DNA of 64,000 nucleotides, from assembly GCA_014281115.1 (NCBI GenBank), contig JACONQ010000004.1, positions 3,472,001 to 3,536,000 of the forward strand, written 5' to 3'. Every line of letters begins with the position of its first letter. Position 1 is the stretch's first letter. The notes beneath the pieces are model-generated. The model did not search any database. It was not told where the DNA came from and worked only from the letters and a program-made list of their open reading frames with translations. Shown here piece by piece: positions 42,097 to 54,843 of the stretch. This DNA is from Laburnicola sp. R22_1. Its lineage: Eukaryota; Ascomycota; Dothideomycetes; Pleosporales; Didymosphaeriaceae. Made by a program: the position numbers and the translations under genes.

Positions 42097-44157
42097 CTAG
42101 CACTTCATTTTGATCCCCTTTCTTTTCTCTGACTCTCTCAGCTCAAACATGAGCTGAACGCCACAAAATAGCGCAACACACGCCATCCAGAAGAATGAAA
42201 GTCCGGACCAACTTCCCATGATACCATTCACGAGACCTTTCAAGCCATCCAATCCCAATGCAAACCCCACGAGATTCGCCACCATCAGCAACAGTATCTC
42301 ACCAACAGCCCCCGCACCGCAGATGAGCCGATACGCATCTGGCCGGTCCTTCCATTTTCGTGCAGGAAAAACCATGGATGCGATGAACTCTGGAAGGACG
42401 AACAAGGTGACTAGCCAACCCCACATCAACAGCCGGAGCTGGATATCATGCCATATCGCGATGAAGGAGAAAACTGTAAGGTAATTCAAGACCGTGCGGG
42501 CTTTGCCCCTGAAACCAGGCTGTGTGCTACCACCTAAGGGTATGAATAAATAACGAAGACTCCACTTGTTGAAGCTCCGGTGCCAACCACGCCAGAAATG
42601 TGTTACAGAGTAGTTGTCGCTCATGCAGCGGACCATGTTCTCGGGTGGGTCGATACCATCGAGTAGGGCCCAGAGGCGGAAGAAGCGCCAGGGAATGAGC
42701 AGCTTAAGCCATATGTGTTTGAGGTTGAAGAAGCCGAGCATGCTGAGTTGCGGTGGGGTATATTGGCTCCAGTCCGGTTTCGCGTGGAAGATGGCGACCA
42801 TGTATAGATAGTGGATCATGACTTCCATGGTAAGGAGGACGATGATGAAACGCAGGGCGTAGAGAGCAGTTCGTTTTGCCGTAATGCTGTGCGGCCGGTG
42901 TCGTAGCTGAGCCATGTAGTCGTTGAATGTTACAATTGGACCAGCAAGGTATAGCGGAGAGTACATCGCATAAGCAAAGTAGTTTCGGAAACAGAAGTCG
43001 GTCGCCTTTGCCGGTATAGAGACTCGATCACGCTCAGAGAGATTGGCAGGATCAAGCTGTTTCTTCTTTATGTCATCAGCGCGTGACTTGGTAGTGGAAA
43101 AAGTAGACAACAAACCTCCAAGGGGCTACCAGCCCTGGAATTCAGGCTCCAGTAGTAGTCCAAATTAAAGCTTATAAGTCGTAGAATGGTGAAATTGAAT
43201 AAAACTTCCCATCGAGGGATCAGGCCACAAAAATCGTCAAGCGTGTGTCCGACATTCCTCAGAAGCGGCTGTTTCTCGGAAACTGGAGAGGAGGGTATCA
43301 ATATGCCCAAGACGGAAGCATATGAGTAGCCCTTATACAAGTCGTTGGCGAAGAGAATTCCCACATTGAACACCCAGGTCGCAGCAGGAACATAAGGCCT
43401 CGGTAGTTTCTTTGCGATGCAGTAATTCAAGTACAGAATCAGAAGGATCTTCAGAGCGGAAAAGCCATGTAATACCGTCAGGAAAATAGCAGCAAATGGG
43501 ACGTCGAACGATATTCGTTGATTCAAGCGAGCATCTGAAGCAGCAGATGCGCTCAAGCCCATTGTTAGTCCACTTGCAGCAGACGATCGGGTTTGAGTAT
43601 ATGTGTCTGCTCTCCAGAAGGCATCGTACAGCTTCCGGAGAATTGGATGTACAAGTAGGACGATGACTAGGTAGGGGATGTTCGACCTAAAGCTGGAATA
43701 CTGAAGGTCTGAGTTATCCTACATTGTAGGCTTAGTGATTGTGGTAGTCAGGAGGTGCAGGGTGCATACGACTTTGCGGCCAGGGATCCAGCCGTCAGAA
43801 AGTAAATGTTGGAATGTTGAATAGTTTGGGTGCGATTCTAGAAACATGTCAACAGGTGCCCATTCCAAAATTGAATTTTTTACCTTTCGAGACATCAATT
43901 ACATATTTGAACATGAAAAAAACAGCCGCGGCCACGACTAGACTGTAGATGTAGAACTCGAACGTGTTCCACCGTGGAGGCTGCGCATCCTCTACCGATT
44001 CCCGACTCTTAACCTGCCCATTCCTGACGGGTAGCGGTTGTGCTGGGTCCAGCTCCGCAAATTGGAGAGCCTCCTTTGGTGGCGCATTGGTCGCGACGAC
44101 GAAGCGAGTATCGAGCGTGTCCAGGGAGTAGAGCTGCCGTAGAAATTGGAGTGCCAT
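42097..44157 (-). CDS. GUP1: Gup1-type membrane-bound O-acyltransferase (MBOAT)
   Basis: Multi-pass ER membrane O-acyltransferase. In yeast Gup1 puts a long C26 fatty acid on GPI anchors and affects glycerol uptake and membrane order. Exons 44157-43884, 43837-43770 (68 nt), 43718-43116 and 43065-42097 on the minus strand, 637 aa. The introns are 46, 51 and 50 bp. The N-terminus is cytosolic-like, then a membrane segment FYIYSLVVAAAVFFMFKYVI, then GRKVDNSDLQYSSFRSNIPY, typical of Gup1. MBOAT core motifs are FWRGWHRSFNKW (about 473-484) and IAIWHDIQLRLLMWGW with the catalytic His near 521. It is divergent from ARP4, with 280 bp between starts. Confidence 0.94.
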
Positions 44158-44437
44158 TGTTGGTTACTGTATCCGTATCCCGCCTTTCATGTTCAGGCTA
44201 CCGAGTGAGCGTTTGTGAGCTTTGCGGTCGGTTGTGGCGCTGCGGTGAGGGAGGCAGGAGGCTGGAGGCACCAGCGTCGAAGTTCGGTACCTCGATGCGG
44301 CCTGCCTTCCTGCACGGAACGCAGCCCACGACCGCAACGCGAGCACGCGCATGGATATCGAGACATCACGCGTTACCCTCCATCGCAACACTACCTGAAG
44401 TCTCACGAAGTTTTGTAGACCGCGACAGCCGCGCGCT
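44158..44437. promoter_or_regulatory. Divergent promoter GUP1 / ARP4
   Basis: 280 bp between two divergent start codons. It must carry both core promoters. No clear TATA box is visible. Confidence 0.45.
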
Positions 44438-45896
44438 ATGAACAATCTCAACTCTTCCAACACGCCGACCGCGGGCGAGTACGCGGGAGGTGAGGACCTC
44501 ACCCACGAAGCTTGAAATGCGTAATCTGACCGCCCCTGTAGATGAAGTCTCAGCTATTGTACTCGACCCAGGCTATTCCACTACGCGCGCCGGTTTCGCA
44601 GGCGAGGATGTCCCCAAATCCGTCTGCCCTAGCTTCTACGGCCAGATCGACTCCGACTCAGGCACGCAATATCTATTCGGCGAAAATGCGATACATACAC
44701 CAGCGGGCAATCTGCAAATAAAGAACTACTGGGGCTCAGACGGCATCGTGGAAGACTATGATATTGCGGCCAAAGTATGGGAATTCGCCATCACGTCCCG
44801 GCTGACAGGCGCGAAAGCCGGAGACCCCGCGAAGAATGGATTGAATGAGGCCACGAATGCGAACGGGGACAGCATGGATGTGGATATGGAGACGGTCGAG
44901 AACCAGGAGAAGCCGCTCGAAGAAAGCCCATTGCTGATGACCGAGCCAGGCTGGAACAGCGTGAAGGCAAGGGAGAAGTACATTGAGATTGCAATGGAGG
45001 ACTGGGGAACGCCGGCTTTCTATTTGCAGAAGACGGGGGTGCTCGCGGCTTTCGCGTCTGGCAAGGCTTCCGGGATCATCATTGATGTTGGCGCATCACA
45101 TACCTCAGTCACGCCCGTGCTGGACGGCATGGTTTTACGAAAAGGCGTGCAGAAGTCACCTCTGGCTGGCAACTTTGTCTCCAATCAGATCCGGCTGGGC
45201 TTCAAGCAGTCACAGCCCGAGATACCTCTCACGCCCCACTATATGGTCAAGTCGAAGACGCAAGTCGATGCAGGAGCACCCTCGCAAGCCGTCTACAAGA
45301 CATTCGACATCCCGCCGACAGACTCCTTCCGCCATTATGAAGAAGAGCGCGTCTTGACCGAATACAAAGAATCAGTTGTGGAACTCTGGACGGGACCGGG
45401 CCGCCTCTCTGCCGGGACAAATGAAGACGCGGCGAGAGCTTCGCCAGGTCGCCCATTCGAGATGCCAGACGGCTGGAATCAGGTTTTTGGTCTCGATCGC
45501 TTCAGAGCTGCGGAGGGTCTCTTCGACGCCAATGCCGCCATCACGGATGATGCTAACCCGCGGCCCAAGGACGAGCAGACCATCATTCGCCTACTACAGG
45601 CCGCCGTTCAGCACGTCGATGCGGATATGCGACCTCATTTGCTGGGGAATATCGTGCTCACCGGTGGTTCGACACTTCTATACCGATTTAACGAAAGACT
45701 GAGCCATGAGATCAACAATATTTACCCAAGCACGCGGAACAAGTTAGTCGCGCCGGGGCTACCGGTAGAGAGGAAGTATGCGGCATGGATCGGAGGCAGT
45801 ATCTTGGCAAGTTTGGGAAGCTTCCACCAGCTTTGGATTTCAAGAAAGGAGTACGAAGAACATGGGGTCAACATTGTTGAGAAGAGGTGCAGGTAG
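44438..45896 (+). CDS. ARP4: Actin-related protein 4 (Arp4/BAF53)
   Basis: Nuclear actin-related protein shared by the NuA4 acetyltransferase and the INO80 and SWR1 remodelers, where it pairs with actin. Exons 44438-44489 and 44542-45896 with a 52-bp intron, 468 aa. Exon 1 gives [17 protein letters not shown], then [21 protein letters not shown] as in Arp4. Actin-fold features are [17 protein letters not shown] (phosphate 2 loop region), [18 protein letters not shown] and [16 protein letters not shown] near the C-terminus. A charged insertion (about residues 110-145) contains [19 protein letters not shown]. An ATG at 44520 inside the intron is not needed. Confidence 0.93.
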
Positions 45897-46176
45897 ACTC
45901 GCTCGCAGTTCTCTTTGGCATGGGGATGGAGTACTTGCGCTTCAATACCACAAGGCGCATATGGTTCAAAAGTTCGCCATTAACAATGTTCTTATCATTT
46001 AAAGTATGACCATCGGAAGATTTGCGAGTTTTCATCACCTCGCTTCCTGTCAATCTGTCCGACTCTCGTGGACGACTTTTGAGATGTCCTGATGACCGGG
46101 GTGTAGTACATGATAACGTGCCCAGCGCCCGTGTGTGAGCGTAGCTCCTTGCCTGCTCCATCTCCTCGTCATTCCT
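45897..46176. other. convergent 3' spacer ARP4 / PUP1
   Basis: 280 bp between two convergent stop codons. No coding signal. Confidence 0.4.
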
Positions 46177-47062
46177 TCATGAATCTACATCCATCGTCTC
46201 CGCCGTAGCTGTGACGCTGTCATCCTGCAGCTCATGCACGGTGACGTACTTGCTGATCTCCTCCTTTGTGATAATCTTCTCGTTAAGCACCGCGGTAGTA
46301 CCCTTTTCGAACCTATAGTTTCTCTGTTTGGGTACACGCACGTTGGGCGTGATGTGGTTCCTCATCAAGGTCGTCTTCTCCTCGGTAATGACGGCCACGT
46401 CAACGTTGCTACCTGAACCCAAATCGTTCCAAATACCGGCCTGAATGGCGTCTGCGCAGAGCTTGACGGCATCGTCCTTGGTCAAGTTCCGCTTCCATTG
46501 TGTCTCGAAGACGGACATGGCAGCAAGGGAGCCAGAGCCCATGGTGACGTAAGGGAGCTTGTCGGTCGAGCCGTGGGCGTGCACGGTGAAGAGGTGCGAG
46601 CCGGTGGGATCAACACCGGCGACGACGAGGTAAGCGCCGATGTGCCCCTGGTAGCGGAAAAGGTGCTGCTTGAGCATGGTCATGCAGGTGACTACGCGCG
46701 GCTTGCGGCCGGTGGACAGGGCGTGCAGCTCGAGGTTGGACGAGATGATGGCCGTGGTGAACTCGGTGTCGGCAGCGGTACCAGCTCCTGCGCACCAGAT
46801 CTGGGGCGCGATGTAGTGCAGCTTCTCGCAGTTCTACACAGCAGTTAGACGGTCGTTCAGCGGCCAGCGCGATTGCGCAGAGCCCTACCTTGTCCGCCAC
46901 GATGGGTCCGCTCGTGGCTCGGGTGTCCGCTGCGATGACGACGCCGCCGTCGAACAGGCATCCCACAATGGTTGTTCCGGTGCTCGTGGCCTTGGGGAGC
47001 GGCACGCCCTGGGCGTGGAGGGCGGCATTGCGGCTGTGGTTGGAGAAGTCGAAGCCGGCCAT
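46177..47062 (-). CDS. PUP1: 20S proteasome subunit beta-2 (trypsin-like, Pup1)
   Basis: Catalytic beta2 subunit of the 20S proteasome. Exons 47062-46889 and 46833-46177, 276 aa. The 29-residue propeptide ends KATSTG, and Thr30 in GTTIVG would become the N-terminal nucleophile after self-cleavage. The catalytic partners are in place: Asp46 (mature 17) in AADTRAT and Lys62 (mature 33) in [19 protein letters not shown] and the C-terminal extension, which embraces beta3 in known structures, are present. The 55-bp intron falls between ADK and NCEKL. It shares a divergent promoter with NUP159. Confidence 0.96.
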
Positions 47063-47548
47063 GTTGGGGTGTCTGTCGCGGGATGCACGGGCGGGGTCGT
47101 CGGGTGCTGCAGCGAGGGCCAGAGATTGCAGTGGACGCGCGGGCAGAAGGCGGTAATGGTGTAGGCGGCGGCGGGTGCAGTGTGTCTGCTATGCATGTAG
47201 TATGTACGGTCCACACTGCACAGTGCGGGCTCGACTGGAGCTTCGCCCGGCTAATCATCGGCGCGCAGCCGCGCCTGCCCCAAACAAACCGCTGAAAGAA
47301 AGGCACGGCCGCCCCGAGCCCCAGGCTACACGTCTGCTTGCCGCTCTATTCCCCAGAGCGCCAGGCGCCCGCAATCGCTCGCCATTCTCAAGAAAAGCTT
47401 CGAGCTCTTCCAGAGCCCGCCCCGGCTCTCACGTTCCTTATCCGCCACCGCGACACTGCGAAAGTCGCCTGCGGGCTCCGATGCGAACAGCCGCCCAGTG
47501 ATCCGCAGAACCCAATCGCACATTCGCCCAGAGTATCTCAGAGCAAGC
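47063..47548. promoter_or_regulatory. Divergent promoter PUP1 / NUP159
   Basis: 486 bp between divergent start codons, GC-rich, with no obvious TATA box. I looked for the PACE core GGTGGCAAA that drives proteasome genes in yeast and did not see an exact copy. Confidence 0.45.
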
Positions 47549-50500
47549 ATGGCCTTTGGCTTCAACCAGCCGACGGCTAGCCCGCAGGCCTCGGTCACAG
47601 TGGGCGCCGAAGTTACCGAGATCAATCCAGAGGTAAACGCGTGCAACCGAGGACCTTCAGACCAGGCACAGCTAACGTGCAACAGACCCTGGGCTTCTCT
47701 TCCTTGGGCTATGGGCTCGAAGGCCCGAAGAAGGTGAAGCTCCTGCCTTCCGCGTGGCCCAGTGACAATGTGCCTCCAGCTTCCGCGACGCTTCTGAGCA
47801 TCGCATCGAGACGCGGGCTTCTTGCTGCCGCTTCGCCCGACACGCTTGTCCTGGCTTCTACCGAGAACGTCCGCAAAGCTTTCAAAAAGGAGGCCGGAAC
47901 CAACGACCTAGTAACCGACTTCTCGCCGGACGCGACTCTTTCGGTCCCACAGCTACGCCATGTAGTATTTTCCGCCGGCGAAGACTTCCTCGTAGTCAGT
48001 GCAGAGAGCGGTGGAGGATTAGCAGTATACGGAGTGGACAACTTGCTCAAAGGCGAGAAAGAGCCGGGACTCCAGATCCCCACGAACGGCGCTGCCGTTC
48101 GAGCGCTGCTGCCAAATCCTGTACTCGAGCAATATATGGCTGTTGTGTCGGATTCAGGCCGGCTGGATATAGCAGACGTTGCCACAGCCGAAACGCGGTC
48201 TGTGCGTAACGAAGGTGTTGCATGCGCTTCGTGGAGCGTGAAGGGGAAAGCATTTGTGGTCGGGCTGAATGACGGAACTGCTGCAATCTACATGGCCAGT
48301 ACGCTCGAAGAGAGGGGCAGGGTTCCACGTCCACCCGAAGCGGGTGAGGGTTACTCTGGTAAGTGTCCGGATGTGTTTACTACGATCATGGCAAATAGCT
48401 GACCAGCTAGTGTCGGGGGTGTTTTGGCTTAGCAACGAGGAGTTCTTCATCATACATTCTCTGCCAGATTCTACGGACGAAGATGGTATGCAAGAGGATG
48501 CCCTGTATCATTTCGTTTCAACCAACAATGCCTATAACGAGTTCACGTTTCGCAAGGCCCCCTATGCGTTGGTCTTCCCGGCAATGGACGCGCCGCCACG
48601 TAAACCTCCACCTAGATTCTCGGTCCAGAGGCTCCGGAAATGGGAACCGATATTGAATGACATGCTCATTGTCACCGCCGCTGACTCTACGGACGTTGCT
48701 GTTCTTACACATACGTCGGAGTCGATTGATACACATGCATCGGCGTCGGAATTCAATGAGTTTCAGAACGCTGCTCTAGATGATAGTCGAAAAGCAACGG
48801 TCCCAAGAAATCTTGCAGACGATGGAGATAGCGTGCTTATCGGAGAAGCCTTGGATCTGTCCAGCAAGGAAAACGTCCAGGAACCAAGTCGCCGGCTAGG
48901 AGAAATCACCGAATCGCCTACTCCCTTACCTGCGTACTTCCTACTTACTCACGAAGGATTATTAGCAGCGTGGTGGGTTGTCTGGGATAAGGCTTTAGAA
49001 GCTGGTACTGCATATCACGGGCTCACCTGTAACGGCCAAGAAACCGGACCGACAACGCCAGCGAAGCCTACGCCCCAAGAACCGAAACCAGCCTCAACCT
49101 TTGGGCAACCGTCGACGGGTCCTTCTAGTTCTTTGCTCGGAAATGGGAAACCTGCGGCATCGTTTGGGACCCCGTCAACTCCGAAATTTGGAAGCACTGC
49201 CTTCCCTAGCACCACGCCTGCTTTCGGTCAACCCTCGCAGCCAGCTTTTGGGTCAACGACTTCAATGTATGCCGCGGCTACCCCAGCATTCGGAACTACC
49301 GGTCTTGGAAAGAAGCAGTCTCCTTGGGGCTCTGTTTCCCAAACGTCAGCCACAACACAGCCTCCAGCCAATCCATTCGCGGCGGCTGCTGCTAGCGGCC
49401 AGACTGGGTTTGCAAAATTCGGTGGTACAGGTTCAGGAGCTTCCGCCTTCTCCAGCTTCAGTAGCAGCAAGGAGGGTCAGTCTGGATTTGGAGCACTCGG
49501 ACAACAGAAGTCAGCGTTTGCAGGTAGCTCCAATGCTCTGGGTAACTCCAAGTCAGAGACAAGCTTTGGTTCAACGGTTACAGTGGACTCTAAGTTAACT
49601 GGCACTGGTTCCACGTTGCCATCGTGGGCTAACACACCAGCTCAACAAGGCAATTCTATATTCGGCCAGCCCGCGTCGTCCTCTTTCCCTTCTTTCACGT
49701 CAACACAATCGGCCAGTACTGATGCAGACGATGCACGCAATAGAGAGAGGGATGAGGCGACACCGACCCCTCAGGTTCCATCTCAACAGAAAAATGGTCT
49801 ATTTGGGCTGCCTACTGGTGGGTTCAAACTCAATTCCACCTTTAAGGGCGATGAATCTGCAAAGGAAGACGGGACAAAACCCCAATCACCTTCTGGAGGG
49901 GCACTGTTTGGCAACGCCTTCACATCTGCATTGGGAAGCACAATCTCAGAGCCTCCCGCAACACCTACCAAATCCGATGCGGATAAGGCGTTACAGGATG
50001 ACTCTACTACGCCAGCAACAGTCCCTCGACCCACGAATTCGCTCTTTTCTGGCACAATCTCCTCGACTCCAAGGGCAACCCCTCCAAAAGAGACTGTGAC
50101 AGATGACGCACCACTACCTCCCGACTTCATGACGTCCAAGCCATCAAAAACAGATGATGACATTCCTCCATTTGCTGGAAGTCCACCTGTGAACGTAGAG
50201 GCGCCATCCTCGTCAGTTCTGTCATCGCCTTTAGATGAAGACGATGAAGAGCTGGAAGAGGAAGATGGAGACGAAGTAGAAGACGATATCTCTGTTGAAG
50301 AAGAACAAGATGGTGACGAGAAGACAGAGGAGGCATCGCCGTCCGATACAGCACGCAGATTGCGGAAATCGGGTCCTGAGTGGAGTTTCCAGAATAGCGT
50401 CAACCAGTCTCCTACAGTGTTTCCCGCCGCACCGACTCCACCGCACAGGGGTCGGACTGGGTCGCCAGCGTTGCCGCCTACATTTGGTCAGCCATCCAGG

Positions 50501-51916
50501 TCGAATTCTTCACCTTTTGGTCAGCCTGTCCCAGCTGGACAGTCGGTTAAACTGGGTGGTTTTTCCAAATCCCCACTATCATTTGCTCCCGCAAATCGGA
50601 CGCAGGGACAGTTCCGGTCTTCTAGTACTGCACGAGCAGCGTCGACTTCGAGCAGAGATTCTTTGGCAGCCCCCGCTTCATCTCTAGGTGGATCGGTACA
50701 ACAGCAACGAAGACAACAACAGTCCAAGTCAGCAACGCCTCCGCCTCAATTCTCTGATCTCATTGATGACGAGGACGAGCGCATACGACGTGAACTTGCG
50801 AGTGCAATCGAACCTAGCAGGATTCTAGATCCTTTTCTTGCTCGTCAAGAGTACAATGAAGCTGCTTTAGGAAAAACTGGCCACGCTGCTCAGATTGAAA
50901 TCATCTACCGAGATATCAACAGCATGGTGGATACCTTGGGTCTGAATTGCCGTTCGCTGAGAGCCTTTGTAGAGTACCATGACCGATCACAGCGCCACAC
51001 CAAGCTTACGCGATCGGACCTAGAGGAGGTACTAGGCCAGGGAGATGACCAAACATGGTTCGAGAAATGGTCCTTCGCAGGAATGGCAGACCTGAAGACT
51101 TTGGAAGACCAACTCGAGCAAGAACTAGACGAAGGACGTGCGAAACATGTTGTCGACAAACTTGATAGATTGCTACGTTTGAACCGCGAAGTATCAAAGG
51201 TCACCTCAAATGTCAACGACGAACGTCGGCGCATCATCCACAGCAAAGAGCCCGACAAGATCGAAGCACTACGCAAAATATCGCTACCTAAAGAGCTCGC
51301 TGATCAGCAGAAGGTGCTTCGTCGCGAGTATGCGCAGCTTCTCACATCCCTGGGCAAAGCTGAAGATGCTATTATACTGCTCCGGTCGAAGCTGTTGTCC
51401 CGCAGTGCGGAGAAGGGAAGGACTGACATGGTACCCAGCGTTGACGCGATCAAGAAGACAATCAACAAACTTATCACAATTACAAAGGAGAAAAATAACG
51501 AAATCACATTACTCGAATCCCAGTTCCGCAAGGTTGGTTTGGCCGACCCTAGTCGTCCAAGTTCGTCGTCCTCGCGTCAAGCTGCGACACCATCGCGTCG
51601 CTCACGCGCCGCTCGCCACGAGAGTCCGTTTGCTACGCCGCCCACGACCAAGAGCAAAATGAGCTTGATGGAACTGAATAGAACAGCGTTGACGCCGGAC
51701 CCGGAAACTCCAAACAAGGGATATGGGTTATACTACACGCCGGACGGAAGTCCCTCGACTCGAAGAGATTTCTCGGGACTTGCGGACAAGGTGGGTGGTG
51801 ACTTGGACAAACTGAAGGAGACGGCGAAGCGGAGGAGGAATATTGCAAGAAGTCTTGCGTCCGCACTTGTCGAGAGGGGCATCAAGACGACCAAGGTCAG
51901 TGGATTGGATGGATGA
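47549..51916 (+). CDS. NUP159: FG nucleoporin Nup159/Nup214 homologue
   Basis: Cytoplasmic-face nucleoporin that anchors the DEAD-box helicase Dbp5 for mRNA export. Exons 47549-47632, 47686-48358 and 48411-51916, 1420 aa. The introns are 53 bp (with GCTAACG) and 52 bp (with GCTGACC). Residues about 30-460 should form the N-terminal beta-propeller (LGFSSLGYGLEGPKKVKLLP, GVFWLSNEEFFIIHSLP). A long FG-repeat domain follows (FGQPSTG, PKFGSTAFP, PAFGQPSQPAFG), then an acidic Glu/Asp stretch, more FG units and a C-terminal coiled coil (DLKTLEDQLEQELDEGRA) that docks on Nup82 in known complexes. Strong family match; repeat number is expected to be polymorphic. Confidence 0.93.
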
Positions 51917-52449
51917 TGGAGGACTGACTCGATTGTATGATTAAACGCTTGTGTTGTTTGAATACTGGAAGAACGTAGTATGATTGTGCGGAATTTGAGC
52001 GAGCATTGCGATGGATTGGATGCCAGATTGATGTATTCTAGGTGGCGAAATGGAAAGTAATGAAGCATTGCGGAACCACAGCTGAACCACAGTGAAACTA
52101 TTTGAGCCAGCTCCAAGCCGCTGAAGATAGAAGCTATCCAAAGACTCCGTTGTTACCGTGGGCATTTGGGCACGTCTAGACCTGCACCTGTTGTTCGGGC
52201 ACCAGGCGGCACGTGACTCATTTGGTGCCCTGAGCGCGGGCGCGACGCGCTGGGCGTCTGCGGGCAATCAAGGGTCCGCCGCTGTATTTATTGTCTGCAC
52301 GTCCACCACTTTGTTGACCGCTTCTTCTCAATCACAACAAACTCGTCAGCCTCTCCTCATACGTCAAGACACCGCTTTACGAATTGACTATCGCAGTTCC
52401 CGCATCATCAACACCCCGCCATCGCATTAATTGCCTCATATCTAACATC
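51917..52449. promoter_or_regulatory. NUP159 3' end and ASF1 promoter
   Basis: 533 bp between co-oriented genes. No gene seen. C/A-rich sequence precedes the ASF1 ATG. Confidence 0.4.
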
Positions 52450-53440
52450 ATGTCCGTCGTCTCGCTCCTCGGCGTCGAGGTCAAAAACAACCCGGCCACC
52501 TTCGACGCGCCGTATGAGTTCCTGGTTACCTTCGAGTGCCTGGAGTCACTGCAGAAGGGTAATGAGGCGAAGCAGCTCATTGCAACATGCGCTAACTGAC
52601 TGTAGATCTCGAGTGGAAGCTCACTTATGTCGGCTCTGCCACCTCGTACGTCAACCGTAATAATTGCGTGGCCGCACGCATACTGACAGTAGCAGCAACG
52701 AGCATGACCAGGAGCTCGACTCGGTCCTCGTCGGTCCTATTCCTGTCGGCGTCAACAAGTTCGAGTTCCGCGCCGACCCTCCAGATCTCACACGCATCCC
52801 CAACAACGAGATCATCGGCGTGACCGTCGTTCTTCTGAGCGGCAGCTACGACGGCCGCGAATTCGTGCGTGTTGGATACTACGTGAACAACGAATACGCA
52901 GACGAGGCGTTGCAGCTAGAACCTCCTGCGAAGCCCATCATCGAGAAGGTGCGGAGGAACATATTGGCTGAGAAGCCCCGAGTGACACGCTTTGCCATTA
53001 AGTGGTATGACTCGCGCATCATCGTAACCTAGGCAACAGCTGATCGTGACAGGGATTCTGAGGAGTCGGCTCCACCCGAGTTCCCCCCTGACCAACCTGA
53101 GGCTGACCTCAACGCGGACGGCGACCAGTACGGCATCGAAGAAGAGGGAGAGGAAGAGGAAGAAGCCGAGGTGGAGGGTGCCGTCTTTGCTGAGGGCGAA
53201 GACGCCGCCATGGCTGGCGCAGATGACACTGCTGGTCCAGCCGCGGAGGATGACGCCGCATCGGAAGCCGGCAGCGAAGAGATTGATATTGAAGAAAGCT
53301 CAGGCGACGAGGACGAAGAGGAGGAGGGAGAAGAGGAGGGCGGAGACGACATGGAGATGGACGATGCTGCTCCTGCAAATGGTGACCAGAGCCACCCCAA
53401 GCAGCCTGCTCAACCCAGCGCCGATGTCATGGTCCATTAG
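52450..53440 (+). CDS. ASF1: Histone H3-H4 chaperone Asf1
   Basis: Anti-silencing function 1, which hands H3-H4 dimers to CAF-1, HIRA and the Rtt109 acetyltransferase. Four exons: 52450-52558, 52606-52645 (40 nt), 52696-53004 and 53053-53440, 281 aa. The immunoglobulin-like core (residues 1-155) is highly conserved: [67 protein letters not shown]. The remainder is a very acidic Glu/Asp tail as in fungal Asf1. At intron 2 two acceptors 3 bp apart are possible (exon starting at 52693 or 52696); the second gives SATSNEHDQ, the usual loop length. The last join restores [15 protein letters not shown]. Confidence 0.96.
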
Positions 53441-54843
53441 GTTGATAAACCATCGACCGCTGGGGGTTCCGACATGGGGTTGTCGTCGCGTTATCTTCTC
53501 GCTCCGCGATGAAGCTCTCTTTGCATATAGCTCCTTGTGTCATAGCTTCTCAGCTTCCAACGTTGTAGCATGGTCGTCTCAAACGGCGCTTGGATTGACG
53601 CGGCATCACTGGTTTATGGGCGTTTCTTGTTAATCCGAAGCTTCGCTATGGATATTGGTCAGACGGACGCTTTCGGGCACATCACAAATCACAGATGCCC
53701 TTTATGTCGGTCATCACACTTGAAGAAGGTACATGACGTGGTGGCACTTGGATGGGAATTTGGGTAGTGCTCGTCTATCATGCGCATGAAAAAATAGATG
53801 AAATGATTCATTGAGCCCCATGCAAACGTCTCCTCCGGCAAGCGTCTGTGTTATCAGTTTTCCGGGATGAATTACTTCTGTAACAGACCGAAGCATTTGG
53901 ATTATGGGCTTGTCCAGATTCTCCACTCATCTGACGTGAGTCATTCCGCAACGATATCAATTCAATTTTTACGTGGGTAGCTTCATATCTCAATATTATT
54001 AGATCCGTTTGGCCCCTCTACTTGTCCTGGGGACGATGAAGGACCCAATAACCTTGCAAATATGGCTACGTCAAGGTTTGAATCGAGGGTTGGGGGCCAC
54101 GGACAAGCAGCACACAGCCTCGGGCCTCACAGCTCACAATTGCGCTAGAAACGTATTTAGGAGGCCAAGTGGATACGAAACGCCAGTCTACCGTCTGCGG
54201 TGGCCTTGGCCTCCTAGCATGACACAGCCTCTTCAGTGGCGCTCTTCCGTGGCGGCGCAGCCTCGTGAAAGCTCACTCTGGCGCGCGTGCCGATGGGAGC
54301 AATTATAGCAATCAAACACCAGGAGCGCACGTCCACAGGCACGCCCGTTGGGCTTATAGCCCGGCCGTGAAGACCTTGTTTCTCGCAAATGCACACCTCC
54401 CTATCTACCTCGTGAAATCCGACAGTTGGCGACGCGCCCTCGAATTCTTTTGGCTGCGCTGTTTCATCAGCAGCGGGCGGCGCTTCGCCAACTATTTGCT
54501 CAGCGTCTACTCTTGCTGCCCAAGACATAGCCCTCGTTACTTCCGCTACATCCACCGCTGTGTGGATTTGACAAAACCGGCCCTCACCGCAGCGCCGTCA
54601 CGCTCCCAGTCTTGTGTCCCCGTGGAACAACAGCCACAGCTCTGCCTGCATACCCCGCCTAGTACGTAAGTAGGTCACTCGCGCTGCCTGTCTGCTCCCT
54701 CCTCCTCCTTCACCGGCGCTGTACCATCCATGGTCCTTTTCACCAAACACCCAACGCGCCGTCGCGAGTTGCACCTGGCGCTCTTGTCCCTAGACAAAGG
54801 CTGACCGTGGCAGCTTTGAGGTGAGGCGCTCCGCTTGCAGACA
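53441..54843. other. 1.4-kb upstream region of the SKT5-like gene
   Basis: No supported gene. The first part holds the ASF1 3' end. The last 200 bp are C/T-rich. A GGCCCCT...GGGGGCC pairing at 54011-54098 with a TTTGAATC box looked tRNA-like but fails on arm geometry. The length suggests a long promoter or 5' UTR for the cell-wall regulator downstream. Confidence 0.45.

Noticed and set aside
44490..44541. ARP4 start [13 protein letters not shown] read through the first intron
   Set aside because: Splicing from 44489 to 44542 gives the usual Arp4 N-terminus from ATG 44438; the read-through start lies within the intron.
48269..48410. Alternative NUP159 start upstream of exon 3 in the frame of exon 3
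   Set aside because: The conserved propeller sequence comes from exons 1 and 2, joined by a normal GTAAGT...CTAG intron at 48359-48410.
54011..54098. tRNA-like hairpin: GGCCCCT and GGGGGCC ends around a TTTGAATC box
   Set aside because: The putative T-arm does not pair, no D-arm A-box is present, and the 88-nt span has no anticodon arm that fits.
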